From Bactericera cockerelli (lineage: Eukaryota > Arthropoda > Insecta > Hemiptera > Triozidae), in contig CM044960.1 of assembly GCA_024516035.1 (NCBI GenBank), forward strand, positions 19,042,183-19,106,182: a stretch of 64,000 bases of DNA, read 5' to 3'. Under the pieces are notes generated by a model. That model made no database searches. It saw only the letters and a program-made list of their open reading frames with translations, and was not told the origin of the DNA. Within the stretch, counting starts at the first letter, position 1, and every line of letters begins with the position of its first letter. The position numbers were made by a program, and so were the translations under genes. Shown here piece by piece: positions 45,059-56,394 of this stretch.

Positions 45059-46954
45059 TGACCTAGGATAATCTAGTTTTACCAAGGATAATCTGAGGAA
45101 AAGAGTTCAAGACGTTGAGTTGCACTAGGCATGCACCCGTACTAAACGCGCGTCCTAGTGTAGATAGTATCATCACTGCGGTGTAATGAATGGCACAAGT
45201 CAAAACACCATATGGCGAGAACATTTTTTAGTATCTGGTATATCTACCCCTGCTATACCCTCCCTATTGGATTATTATGTAAATTGAGCGTGTGCAATGC
45301 ATACCTTTTATTTTATTATATCCAGGCACTTATAGTTTACCTATAATAGACCCTATTTTATAGCACTGTGTGGAAATATAATATATGTATTGGATTAAAT
45401 AATTAATTATTGTATAGGTACAATGGTACATAGTACATACCTATACGTTTACGAGTACATCGGACTGACTCAGGTACCAAGGTAGGTACTACCTAATACT
45501 TACCTCTTTGTTTAGCTAACTGTAGAATAGTCGATTTCAGAATCAGTAGAACCGTTGAGCTAGCAATCATTACTTCCAAGTCATTTCGAAAGCAGAAATT
45601 ATGTATGTACTTACATCCAAAAATCCATACAGCGTTGAAGCAGATTTTGATGAGCTGAAAATAATATAACATGAGTATTGAGTAGGTAAGTATGAAATAG
45701 GTACATACTCGTACCTAATGTTACGAGCGACATTAGCTCCGCGGATCTGCAGAGTGATGGACAATACTTACGTCACGACAACAGTCTCCCTAGAGTGTAT
45801 ACCTAAACACTATTATATACACAGTCTCAACCAATGAGAAAAAAATCACTTACCTACATAGGTTCCAAAAAAATCATCACTAAGACTTGGCAACTTTAGG
45901 AAAGGAACCGATATTAAAAAGAGTTAATGATCTATAAAACTCAAATTTAAATTAATTTGCAATAGGTACCCAGTCTTTACATTTTTATTTCGATGTATAT
46001 AGATACTAGATAGTAATAATAATAACAATCCATTAAAATGTTCTTCATAGGACTTTGAACATCCGGTTCATGGTGGAAGCTATTGAAGGATGTGTAGCAT
46101 GCTTATGCTGCAGGTAATGTTTAGGCACCTAATTATTTTGGCACAGGTTGTGTGGTTTTTAATTGGCACTTAGAATCAGATTTTATCTTGAGAGCCAGCA
46201 GGTGCCTCCCCAGGACCAGACTAGAGAACCAAAATGTGCGTGATTGTAAATAGCCTCTTTGTACTGTATGTACCTTGTACCTACATAGGTACTTTGAAGT
46301 ATCCTGCTTGATTACGATAGGTACGAGGTCGATTCCCAGTAGATCTAAAAATTTCAACAGCTCACTTTGGAATATAGGTAACTAAAGTGCTGGACTATTA
46401 CCTAGACACTCGTATTTTAATAGGAAACCTAACTATCGTTTACCCTTTTTTTAATCAGCTGAAGACATCTGTCAATCAAGATATTATCTATAGCTATTAA
46501 TTATTATTTGATAGACTAGATTTATCATACTATTATCATAAATTTGTATTCATGTAGGTATTCACATAATTTTATCAATATCTTTAGTTTCGAGGATATT
46601 ATCTACCCTTGGCATTTTGCTTTTCATAAATGTAGGCAAATATGTGTTGATTCTACACTTTTTATGTCAGTAATACTTATTATTATTTAGTAGTATACAC
46701 TACCCAAGTTTTACAAAACAAAACTCATGCTAGTCGGAGGATCTACTCATTCTAATCAATGAGAGAATCGAATCATTTAACAATTATGTATCTACACATT
46801 CAACAAGTTTGACATCCAATACTTATGTAACAATTTATATATTCATAAGTAATATGAGACAATGGGTCCTAGTCTCATATTATGAATTTATAATAAATTT
46901 GTTAACTATGTACAACCAAAAGCCGTGGAGTGAAAAGAGATAGGTACTGAGGTA
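45059..46954. other. Gene-free stretch rich in TAGGTA/TACCTA words
   Basis: No gene or classifiable element; TAGGTA or TACCTA occurs unusually often. Confidence 0.35.
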
Positions 46955-47105
46955 ACCGACCTCAGTAGCTTGATCGATAAGGCGCCGGACTTGAAACCTG
47001 GAGGTCGGTGGTTCAAGTCCCGGTTTCAGAGTAAATTTAGTTAAGCAAGTTTGAGTAGTTGTGATATCACGATTGTGTTTAACACAAATGTGATAACTTT
47101 CAACT
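46955..47105 (+). mobile_element. tRNA-derived SINE, family B, best preserved
   Basis: ACCGACCTCAGTAGCTTGAT then CGATAAGGCGCCGGACTTG, GGTTCAAGTCCC B-box, AGCAAGTTTGAGTAGTTGTG and an end around GTTTAACACAAATGTGATAA. Confidence 0.85.
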
Positions 47106-48180
47106 TTTCAACTTCAGATAGGTACTGAGGTAGTTGAAGCATTAAATAGAAATACAATCATTATTTATCAAAAACTTCACTTAAATGTAGAACTAGTTAA
47201 TTGCTAAAAGTTTCAGAGGATTATTAGATCCACAATTCTACGTTACTTTGAGACTCCCTGAGTCTGCACATTATTAAAAAATATATTTTTATTATTTTTT
47301 TCTATACTTTTTTAATTATTTTTTATATAGGTACTAAATATAGTATTTATTGTTTCCATTTCGATTAGGCCCTGACCCTCATTTTCTCCCTTTCTACTTA
47401 TTCAACCCCCATTCGAACCCCTACTTGGCATCATCATTTCGTCATGGATAGGTTGGCATCTATCAACGGACCTTTTTTCTAATGTGTTGATACGGGAGGC
47501 TTTCATCATCGGAAATATCAATTATGAAATCCTAATGTTCCACCCTCCGTTGTAATCTTCAGGGAGTCAGTTACCATTAGGGTTCTCAATTAGCTCTTTC
47601 CCTGGTTTTAACATCCTTTAACAATAATTTGATACAATGATGAAATTAATATCTTGTTACCTTGATTGTTGCTAAATTTCTCTTATAAATTTCTAAAAGC
47701 TCTTGATCGCGCGGCACCTGAAATTATGTTATTATTTTTATAAAAATACACATATAACCAGATGTGGACAGAAATAGCCAAAGTCTTGAGTTGAGAAAAA
47801 CAATACCTAGAATAATAATAAAATAAATAGTAGGTACCTTGAGGACTTGGTCTTTTGTTAAAATTTAGTTCTCCATAGCATTGATGTGCTTGGATAGACA
47901 ATTATGGCTCTGTAAGTTATTTAGTTAGTGGATGTGCTAAATGCACTTTTTAGTTTCACTATACCGGTAGGTAACGAATACGGGGGGGTCCAAAAATTAA
48001 AATTGTGTGTTCATGAGATGACAAAGTTTTCGCCAGTTTTTTCACATTTTTTAAAAAGTTGATTGTGCCCGGGGTTTTCAGACACTCCTCTCATTTTCTC
48101 TTTTGTCTGGGGGTGCTGCAGTTCCACAGCTCCTTAGCACCGGCCGCGCCTGGTCACAAACTCAAATTAATGAGGAAATC
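47106..48180. other. Gene-free stretch with a hAT-like terminus near 48140
   Basis: TTAGCACCGGCCGCGCCTGG at about 48135-48152 resembles 25130-25151; otherwise nothing. Confidence 0.3.
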
Positions 48181-48275
48181 TTCATGAACTAGGTGGGATT
48201 CGAACCAACGGATCCCTGTGCTACGTGGATTACCAGACTAGCGCGTCAACCACTTGACTACCAGTGCACTAGGAT
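48155..48275 (-). mobile_element. tRNA-derived SINE, family F
   Basis: Minus strand: TGGTAGTCAAGTGGTTGACG A-box and GGTTCGAATCCC B-box, followed by a body ending TTAATTTGAGTTTGTGAC. A decayed copy with the same AATTAACGAGG and CACAAACTCAAATT segments lies at about 51367-51440. Confidence 0.6.
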
Positions 48276-50263
48276 CGTTAAGGTAGTGATTGGTGGTTCG
48301 AGGTCCAAGTATGGCAAATATTTAGTAGTGCGAGTTTGAGTGATTGTGACAACACAAATACTATGACGGGGGAAAAAGAAGTCGGAAACCGAGCAACTTC
48401 AAAAACATCTTAATCCAATACCTACGGGTTAATTGATTAACATAATGAGGTGTCTCAGGATTCGAATCCCTAGCCTCTTCCGAAAAAAGATTACTATAAT
48501 CTCATCGCACCACTATACAACCGAAATGATCAATAAACAGAATACAGATTAGTCCTAATCAGGAAGTCGCTCACTCAATGCTTACTCCAAAATTATTGAT
48601 TATTATAATTATGGTAAGCAGAGTGAGCAGGTGCTGCGGGGGTCATAGGTTTGATACTAGCTGAGCCAAGGAATTTTAACTCTTCTTTTTACCTTACTAT
48701 TTTTATTTATTATGTTGATCACATTAAATATAATATTTTATACGTTTTATATACCTGTTATATTTAAAATGAGTACCTCAGTAATTAGCAGTGTGCTATT
48801 CTCCTATAATAGGTATATCAATAAAGAGATGCTATATTGAACTGTTGTGTTGGTATAATCGACTCCCCCAAGGTAGCAATGTAAATTTTATTTAATGTAA
48901 TATTCTACAATTTTTTTGGCTCGCTCGGGATTTGAACCATTGGCTCCTAGATTCTGAGTTTTGTACATTAACAATCGAGTAAACTAACTTCTTTAAATAC
49001 TCTGAATGAAGTAGTTGAAAGCACTACCTCTGATTGAACCTCTACTAACGTAACCACTTCTATTCGGGGTCGAATATCATCATAAAATTTCTCTTCACAA
49101 AATAATACATTTCCTATTTTTTTGGGGCAATTAAAAATATGAGGTCATAAATAAAGCTAGACCAAAATGAAATAATGGTGAACACTTTTTGGGGTATTTC
49201 TTTATTAGTTTAATTATTTTCAGAATACATTAGCTATTTAATGAGCCAGGTAATGCATGGGGCTCGTGTGTGCACGTGTGTCATACAATTACTTGCTGGA
49301 GTAGGTAAGTTGTGCAACAGGTGTAAGGGTAGATGTGTAATGATGGACTTCCATTGTGAGATATACAGGACTGCCCAGCTGTTTGAATACCAATGGATAT
49401 CGTGTAGAATGTGTGTATGTACGAAAGTGTAAAGGTCTTGCGGCTCTGATCTTTATCATATGAAAAATAATTTTCATTTCGTACACATCATACAGGATAA
49501 GTCTAAAGAGCACACCTGTATTGAAAACACGTGAGCATGGGTTTTAATCTTGGCAGGGCACTTATTTTATTTATTGCCTCAGAGGTAAGAGCCAATTCTT
49601 TGAATCTTGGCACGGCACTTATTTTATTTCTTACCTCAGAGGTAAGAGGCAATTGTTTCGTCCTTCTGAAGTGCAGCCTACGATCCTAAGCCTCAAGTTA
49701 TTTTATTTATTTTAATTTTTACAAGAGGTATTGAGTTAAATTTTGTACACAATACATATAGTACCTATTCGGTAATTTTATTTTTTTAACACCAAATTAG
49801 GTAGCCTAAATTATTTTTGAAAGATAATTTTCAACTTTCTAACTTTGATGACAAAATAAAACGTAATTATTATATGGTGTTGAAACACAGTATCCATACA
49901 CAAGGGGCTTTTCTTCTTTTCTCTTAATAATGTGAGAATTACATTTCTGACTTTGCCCCTGTAATAGCACCTAATCAGTCTATTTTCTATCTCACTTCCA
50001 CACACAGGAACATTCCTTATGACTTCTTTTATTTATGTCTGTACATAATAATATCTACCCTATTTGAAAAACTCTTATAGAAGTAATAATAATGATAATA
50101 ATATGCAATTCAACAATTGTTCTCGTGTGCCGCACATCCCACTTCCGGCCTGCAGCCTGTCCATTTGCTTTCTTATCAGATGCCAGGGCCGGACTAGTCC
50201 TCTCATCGGGGTTGATTAGGTGAATAAGTAAGTAACAACTGCAACTCCAGGGCAGAACATATT
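48276..50263. other. Gene-free stretch with SINE scraps and a 65-bp duplication
   Basis: 48300-48370 holds a decayed family-B piece (GTGCGAGTTTGAGTGATTGT). 49545-49640 repeats ATCTTGGCAGGGCACTTATT in tandem as ATCTTGGCACGGCACTTATT. B-box-like GATTCGAATCCC at about 48460. No exon. Confidence 0.4.
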
Positions 50264-50412
50264 AGGCCTCAGAAGCTTGACACATCATGGCGGCGGACTC
50301 GTAACCTGGAACTCGGTGGTTCAAGTCCCAAGTTAAGCAAATATTTAGTAAAGCGAGTTTGAGTAGGTAGTTGTGATATGTGATTAACACAAAATAATAT
50401 GATAACTTTTAA
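50264..50412 (+). mobile_element. tRNA-derived SINE, family B, diverged head
   Basis: GGTGGTTCAAGTCCC, AGTTAAGCAAATATTTAGTA and AAGCGAGTTTGAGTAG match the copy at 58623-58782. Confidence 0.75.
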
Positions 50413-52185
50413 ATATAAATACCAAAATATTGGTTAGACTTCATAGAGAAAAATAACGGTCATCATGAAGTTTTGTCGAGAATCAAGCTCTTTTGTCTAG
50501 AATCAAGCTGTATCATTTTCACTTTTCTTCTTGTCAAAGCTGCCACCTCCAATTTGTCCTTTTCTTGATAGTTAAAGATAAAATTAAATCCTTGGTTCAT
50601 ATCAGTGGTTCCTGTTAAAAAATAGGTTAAAGAAAGTAATATACTTCAAGGGCGTCTTAATGACGGCCCTGTTTTTTACCTTTTGTTCTTACAATAATAT
50701 ATTCTATCAAATACCTTTAGGTAGGTATGTCTATCTAATATGACATTATGTGGTTCTTTTTACAATTTCTGATGTAAGCTGCTTTTCTTAAGAACCTGTC
50801 TCTAGGTCAAGATCCCCGATGTCTGATAGTGAAGCGTCAAAAGATGTTTTATGCCACTTCGATAACTTACGAACAACATCTGTTGTGAGATGTGAGGCAT
50901 GCGACCAAGAATAATAGGAAGAAAGGATAATGTCTTTTGGTTTTTGTAAATATGTTCGTGTGTGTATTGGGGGGAGAGTCAAAATGTCCCTTCTTTCGGT
51001 TTAGTGATGCCAGACCGCGGGAAATTTCCCACAACTGAGGGAATTTTAAGGGAATTCTGGAAGGATTTTTTTTTCCTTTTGGATCTAAAAATGAGGGAAA
51101 TTTAAAGATTTTTCTTAAAAAATTACTGATGTCAAAAAAAAAAAAAAAAAAAAATCGCACGAAAAGTGATTCGAGTCTTCGTTGTATAAATAAAATTTTC
51201 ATCACATGGAAATGGAAGACCATAATTATTATCTGATTACCTCTTTTGCTTACATTTGACCTAATGGACAGTTATAGTTTTCTTTAGTGGAAGGTAACCA
51301 CCAGACGAGGTCAATGCTCAAAGCATTTTCGACTTCCTAACCCTCAGAGTCTTATTTATTATGTTTTCACAAACTCAAATTAACGAGGGAAAATCCAAGC
51401 ATTGGTGGGATCCGATCTACAGAACACGGACTCACGCGCAGGGGAAATCAGTACTCAAAATATGTAGTTGGCAGAAGAAAGAAACTTTAATTTGTAATAA
51501 TAATCTAATCCAGGTTTCTTGAGAATTATTGAGATCATTTCGAAACTTACATTTTTGAGTAACGGTTTCTACAGTGAAAAGCTAATCCCATTCTAATGAT
51601 GAAGCCTCCATGACATGATCCCACATCTGCCATCACTTTCTACCACGGGTATTTCAATAATGTTAGCTATATTAATTTAATTACGCTCCAACTACATTCT
51701 TGTTTCTTAAAGGCTTTCTTCAGAACCCAGTTCTGAGGGCTGTCTGGGTTCACTGGAGCATAACAAGAGATCAGAAGCCACATGTCATGCTCAGTTTTGG
51801 GTTCTTTTTAATAGAATTATTTTCATATTTATTTAATAAACCCACCTATGTAAGTATATTATGTCATAGGGTTTTTAGAACAAGAAGAGTTTAACATAAA
51901 ATTGGTATTCGAAACATTATAACAAAATCATTCAATTTTTTTCAAGCATCTTTATTTCTCCAGAACTATTATTTACCCCATGACCTGTGCTGTTAAAGGG
52001 ACGTTGAGAAATATAGGAGGAAAATATCATAGTTATAACTTTTACCGACCCATTAGCCTTATTTCGCCTCTTAAAAATCTGATTAATAATTCTACATAAT
52101 ATATTAATCCGTTCAATAGAGCTATCCTGTTACAAATACCTATATAGACACAAACATTTCATAAAACAAGAGTTGAAAACAATAA
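50413..52185. other. Gene-free stretch with A-tract and a decayed SINE
   Basis: A-tract at about 51136-51154 and the family-F scrap at 51367-51440. No exon seen. Confidence 0.35.
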
Positions 52186-52394
52186 TACCATAATAATATC
52201 GCCTTATTTATACTGCCCAATTAGGACTTTTATTAACTAATTATTCCAGCAGTAAGCTTAAGACGAATTATTATGTGGTAAAAATCCCAAATGAAAGGAT
52301 ATCTTGTCATGTCCCAGCTGGGTTTCGAACCCACGACCTCTGGAATATCTGGATTCACAGAGTGCCGCCTTTACCACTGAGCTACCGGGACAGA
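52186..52394 (-). mobile_element. tRNA-derived SINE, family A
   Basis: Minus strand: GTCCCGGTAGCTCAGTGGTA, GGTTCGAAACCC, body and TCGCC/GATATTATTATGG end. Confidence 0.85.
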
Positions 52395-53399
52395 CTCACT
52401 TCTCTCTTGAGTCAACTCTCATCAGACGTTGAAAGTTCTGAATTGGCATTTCTAAGATTGTCTGCTTTCTCTTATTACAAAAAAATTATACTAAGTTGTA
52501 AAAAGGCAAGTACCATTTGTCTTACTTAGAAGGATAATTAGGTAGGTAGGTACCTATATCTATATAGTTTGTACTTGTATCCAACATCACTCTCCTCTCT
52601 TTCAAGAAGTTGGGGTAGTATACAAGTAATCATCCTTATTTTCTAAAGAATGCCCCTCAAATTTCTATATGTACCTACCTCTAAAAGTAACATCACTGTG
52701 CGTATAAACACATAGATATAATATCGCGGGTCCCACCTGACCAGAATTAGAATTGCTCCAATTGGAACAATGGATACCAGAAGGTTATCATTTCTGGATC
52801 TCAACTCCAGGTACCCTCCTCTAATTAGTTTGTTCCGACTTAGGGCACACTTCAAAAATATTTTACTTCATTAGTCTCACTGAGCATTTCATTTCCGCGA
52901 TCGAAATAATTGTTCTTATTTATTTAATAACAATTTAATTATTTTTATTAATTTTAAAAGTGTTTTTAAAATTGATTTCACAAATAAAATTATTTTTAAA
53001 TAAGCTCTTGAAAGTTATTTTTTTGTTTCTTTAATTAAAAAAATATTTTTTCAAATCTATTAAAAAAAGATAAGTTCAAATGGACATTCCACGAGTATCA
53101 TAATAAAATATCTAATTTTATTTGATAAATAATTCTAAGATTACGGATTTAAAAGTGACGATAGAAAAAATATCAAACTTTGTAAACATGAAAAGTCAAG
53201 TTACTGTTTCGAACTTAGTGTATAATATGCTGCTATTACATTCAATGTACTTAAAAAACAAATCTGATGTAATCTTTCCGAAATAATTCGTGTTTCAGCA
53301 ATCTAGTCAATTTCCCCCCGGTGGAAACATTTCAGTTCAAACTTTAAATTTAAGTTTATTTCGTTAAACATAGACAGTTCGTGGACCAATTTGAAACCC
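52395..53399. other. Repeat-poor region upstream of the bHLH gene
   Basis: AT-rich, no SINE or MITE seen, which contrasts with the rest of the window. TCAGTT at 53332-53337 matches the arthropod initiator core and lies about 65 bases before the start codon; I see no matching TATA box or DPE, so a promoter here is only a suggestion. Confidence 0.35.
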
Positions 53400-54200
53400 A
53401 TGGAGAGCTGGATCAGCACCGACTTCACCACTCTGGATTCTCCGAAGAAAACTCTTCAGGACAAGATCTGGCGCCTCCCTAGTGTGAACGAGTGGGTGAA
53501 GAACAACAACAACTACAGCGAGCCTGTGCCTCTGAGCAGCCCTGAGTACGATCTGGACATCGAAAACCGATTCAGTCGAAACGTACCCACCGATATTCTA
53601 GTTCCTAAAGCGAGACATTTGGAAAGCTCACACAGCATCAACAACAACAATGTAGTGAACATTAACAACAGCTACATTCTCAACCACAGTGATTCGGACA
53701 TTGCTGACGGCTTGAGCAGAACCATCGACGCGGATTTCAAATACAGCGACCTGGACTTTGTTGTGAAGCAGAACAACAACCAGTACCCCGTGAAGGCCCC
53801 GGACAGTTTCGAGACCAGTGCCGCTTACAAAGAGTACAACATGAGCTGTGATTCTGCCTATTCAGCGGAAGATGTTCTGGCGGTGCCCCGTGGGTTCAAG
53901 CCCATCCTCCTGTCCGGCAACCCTGCCTTGGCTAGACGGCGGAGGAGGAACAGCGCCCCCTCCCAGGGTTCGGAGCGCGCGGCGCCCCCCGCTGTGATGA
54001 AGAAGAGACGCCTGGCCGCTAATGCCCGGGAGCGACGGCGCATGAGCGGACTCAATGAAGCTTTCGACCGCCTCCGGGAGGTGATTCCCTGCATCGGGAT
54101 AGAGCACAAGCTGTCCAAGTACGAGACGCTGCAGATGGCCCAGACATACATCCACTCTCTGCGGGATCTGCTGGGCTCGGCCAATGCAGAGTGCAGGTAA
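53400..54200 (+). CDS. Atonal-family bHLH proneural transcription factor (cato/atonal-like)
   Basis: Intronless frame of 266 residues from ATG at 53400 (context AACCCATGG) to TAA at 54198-54200; a TTG in frame at 53391 is not a plausible start. The bHLH domain occupies residues about 203-258 near the C terminus: basic region [13 protein letters not shown], helix 1 [11 protein letters not shown], loop IPCIGIEHK, helix 2 [20 protein letters not shown] and [11 protein letters not shown] are hallmarks of the Atonal group, and a C-terminal bHLH followed by only a few residues is typical. The loop with KLSK and REV resembles Drosophila Cato more than Amos in my reading, but Atonal itself or ATOH7-like naming is possible. 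Family function: binds E-boxes with Daughterless to specify sense-organ precursors. The N-terminal 200 residues are Asn/Ser-rich, with a basic RRRRR stretch at about 178-182. It is convergent with HGSNAT. Confidence 0.95.
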   Translation: MESWISTDFTTLDSPKKTLQDKIWRLPSVNEWVKNNNNYSEPVPLSSPEYDLDIENRFSRNVPTDILVPKARHLESSHSINNNNVVNINNSYILNHSDSDIADGLSRTIDADFKYSDLDFVVKQNNNQYPVKAPDSFETSAAYKEYNMSCDSAYSAEDVLAVPRGFKPILLSGNPALARRRRRNSAPSQGSERAAPPAVMKKRRLAANARERRRMSGLNEAFDRLREVIPCIGIEHKLSKYETLQMAQTYIHSLRDLLGSANAECR

Positions 54201-54257
54201 CGCAGGTAACTCAGGCTGCTGAGTTTTCAATGAATGATCTCAAATTATTTTTTACGA

Positions 54258-54303
54258 ATTCGATTTTCGCCTGGGAAGGGGATTTCTCTGGCGAAAATCG
54301 AAT
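54258..54303 (+). ncRNA. Stem-loop in the presumed bHLH 3' UTR
   Basis: Perfect 14-bp arms, ATTCGATTTTCGCC at 54258-54271 and its complement at 54290-54303, with an 18-nt loop. It starts 58 bases after the stop codon. An AATAAA at 54353-54358 could be the polyadenylation signal, which would place the hairpin in a short 3' UTR. Too short for a typical miRNA precursor. Confidence 0.45.
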
Positions 54304-54589
54304 CCGCAAACTCAAAACTAACCTCAAAATCTATAAAGTTAAACCAATGGTAAATAAATCTAATTCTAGAACGACAAGATGATTGTTGGGCCTGATGGCA
54401 TTTGAAAATGTAGATTTTCTTTTTAAAAGTTTGTGCTCTACGTACTCCTAATAATTTATGTACCACAATTATTTTCAACATTCAACATACTCACCGTTCT
54501 ATCTCTTTCGTTCATTTTTGTGATTTCGCCACTAATCGTCAATCTCTTACAATACGGATCCATAGGATGAACATTTTCTTAATTATTCG

Positions 54590-54622
54590 TGCACATCCTC
54601 TAAAAAAATTAGAGGATGTGCA
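54590..54622. repeat. Perfect short inverted repeat
   Basis: TGCACATCCTCTAA at 54590-54603 and its complement at 54609-54622 around a five-A loop, followed by T-rich sequence. Lies in the convergent intergenic region. Confidence 0.7.
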
Positions 54623-55754
54623 TTTTTTAAGTTTTTAGATTGAACTTTTTTTAGCAGGTACCTTTTTATTGACTTAATATTACCTAATAGTAGACGATTT
54701 TGTGACAATTTTGTTTGTTTCATTTTCTTGAAGGTATGTTACAATTGTTTGTAAGGTAGATATAATTTCCCGTGCGCTCGTATTTAAAGAGCATCTTAGT
54801 TTGAGGTTGAAGTATTGTATTACTTCGTGACCACTGACCAACTGACCATACTACGAGATGCGCAGGCTAGAACTCTAATAAAAAGACTGTGAAATACTCA
54901 TCTTAAAAGAATAATGTAGGAATGAATTGTATGTAATTCATTTGTGTTACTATGTCACAAATAGCACAGCATTGAGAGACTCCTTTATCCTGCAGGGATC
55001 AAACCCAGGTCACCGTGCATGCAAGCCTAGTGCGCTATACAACTCGGCCAAGGTAACTGCTCATGGAGTAAATTGTAAAGTTATCCCTACACTACCTAAA
55101 GTTGAATTATTATAGGTAAATTCTATCAGAAATTGATCTCAATTTATTATTTAAAAAAAATTAAACCATCATAAATGTAAATTTGATGTAAACCACTTAA
55201 GAATTGATGAGCCTTGATAGACAAAAGATTGTTCGGATGCCTTTTTTTCTCTGCGTCTGCGTGTCTTGTACGTGTCTCTGCGTGGTTTGCTATCTAGTGC
55301 GTATAGAGAAATTCGACAATAATGTACACATTGTGCACGTATTGTTTTTAAATATGTATTAAACTTCAATGTAAAATGTAAATAGATTAGGAAATTGTTG
55401 TAATTCTAAGTCATATTTTATTATAATGAAATAAATACACCAAAAATATTATACATCTTTAACTCTTAAATTCATAAAAGTGTTTTTATTCGTTTATCAA
55501 TATCATTTATCACTCTTCTCCAACATTAAAATATAGGTACTGAAACAATGTACCTCTACAATCTAAAACTGTAACCACTGCCCACCCAGTACAGCCATGC
55601 CTTAGTTAATTTTATGTTTAGTCGTTGTTAAGTACGAACAAACGGCTAGTTAGAATGTAAATATATTTAATAAGATTTATCATCTCCGACTGTATATGGA
55701 GGGAGTTAACCTCACACTTGTAAATTTAAACCTTATCCGGTAGCACTTTTTAGC
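54623..55754. other. Convergent intergenic region
   Basis: Between bHLH and HGSNAT. A tRNA-like SINE fragment lies at about 54985-55065 on the minus strand (GGTTTGATCCCTGCAGG). AATAAA at about 55430 (plus) and the ATTAAA variant at about 55665-55670 (minus) are possible polyadenylation signals for the two genes. Confidence 0.4.
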
Positions 55755-55756
55755 CG

Positions 55757-55972
55757 CAACTTCAACAAGGAAGTGATTCGTAACGGTGATTTTACCGTCC
55801 ATTCGCTGGAAACTCATAATACATTTAGGCACATTAAAACGTCAGCCAAACTGGATTGTGCCCGGAATAGCTAGATGGAGGGTTTTGAATTTCAGTTGTC
55901 ACCCAGCAAGTACTAACCTCACTGAACGTTGCTTAGCTCTAGTCATGTTACGAGAACTAATATGTATGAGCC
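55757..55972 (-). mobile_element. 5S rRNA-headed SINE
   Basis: Minus strand: AGTTCTCGTAACATGACTAG and AGCTAAGCAACGTTCAGTG (5S-like), GTTAGTACTTGCTGGGTGAC (C-box region), then the body CAGCGAATGGACGGTAAAA. The GTTAGTACTTG segment is closer to real 5S rRNA than in the other copies. It lies in sense orientation in the likely HGSNAT 3' UTR. Confidence 0.75.
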
Positions 55973-55995
55973 ATTGACGATTGTTCACTAATTTT

Positions 55996-56209
55996 GTCTG
56001 TCTCGATAGCTCAGTGGTAAAGGCGGCACTCTGTGAATCCAGAGATTCCAGAGGTCGTGGGTTCGAAACCCAGCCGGGACATGACAAGTCATCCTCCCAT
56101 TTGGGATTTTTACCACATAATAATACGTCTTGGGCTTACTGCTGGAATAATGGGACTTAATAGTCCTAATCGGGCAGTATAAATAAGACGATATTGTCAT
56201 TATTATTAT
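55996..56209 (+). mobile_element. tRNA-derived SINE, family A, abutting the HGSNAT stop
   Basis: TCGATAGCTCAGTGGTAAAG A-box, GGTTCGAAACCC B-box, GGGATTTTTACCACATAATA, CTTGGGCTTACTGCTGGAAT and a tail with (ATT)n. TAATTTT flanks it at 55989-55995 and 56210-56216 and is probably the target duplication. The right copy touches the HGSNAT stop codon (56218-56216). Confidence 0.85.
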
Positions 56210-56215
56210 TAATTT

Positions 56216-56394
56216 TTAGACGCTGAAGAAAACACGCTTATAATGAAGCCACTTGGCGACTAGTATCCAGAGAAGCGTCGTCCATAGGTTCTGAGCCATC
56301 AGTATGAAGTGCGTGTTGCTAGGGGAGATGTGCCAGATGAAGGGAAACATGACACCAATCTGGTGACCCATGTAGAGGAAGATGGAGTTCATAC
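56216..56394 (-). CDS. HGSNAT: HGSNAT last exon
   Basis: TTTCCAG acceptor before 56394; 58 residues (MNSIFLYMGHQIGVMFPF ... YKRVFFSV) then TAA at 56218-56216. The MNS.F.Y.GH motif and short basic C-terminal tail fit the family. Confidence 0.95.

Noticed and set aside
53858..54230. Minus-strand open frames opposite the bHLH domain
   Set aside because: Shadows of the GC-rich coding exon; the plus-strand frame has a full recognisable domain.
54590..54640. Rho-independent terminator
   Set aside because: A stem followed by T-rich sequence looks like a bacterial terminator, but the setting is clearly eukaryotic.
55996..56090. tRNA gene
   Set aside because: A- and B-boxes are good, but the cloverleaf 3' half is replaced by a SINE body present in several copies; the same applies to tRNA-like heads at 22.2, 47.0, 60.2, 61.5, 61.9 and 63.1 kb.
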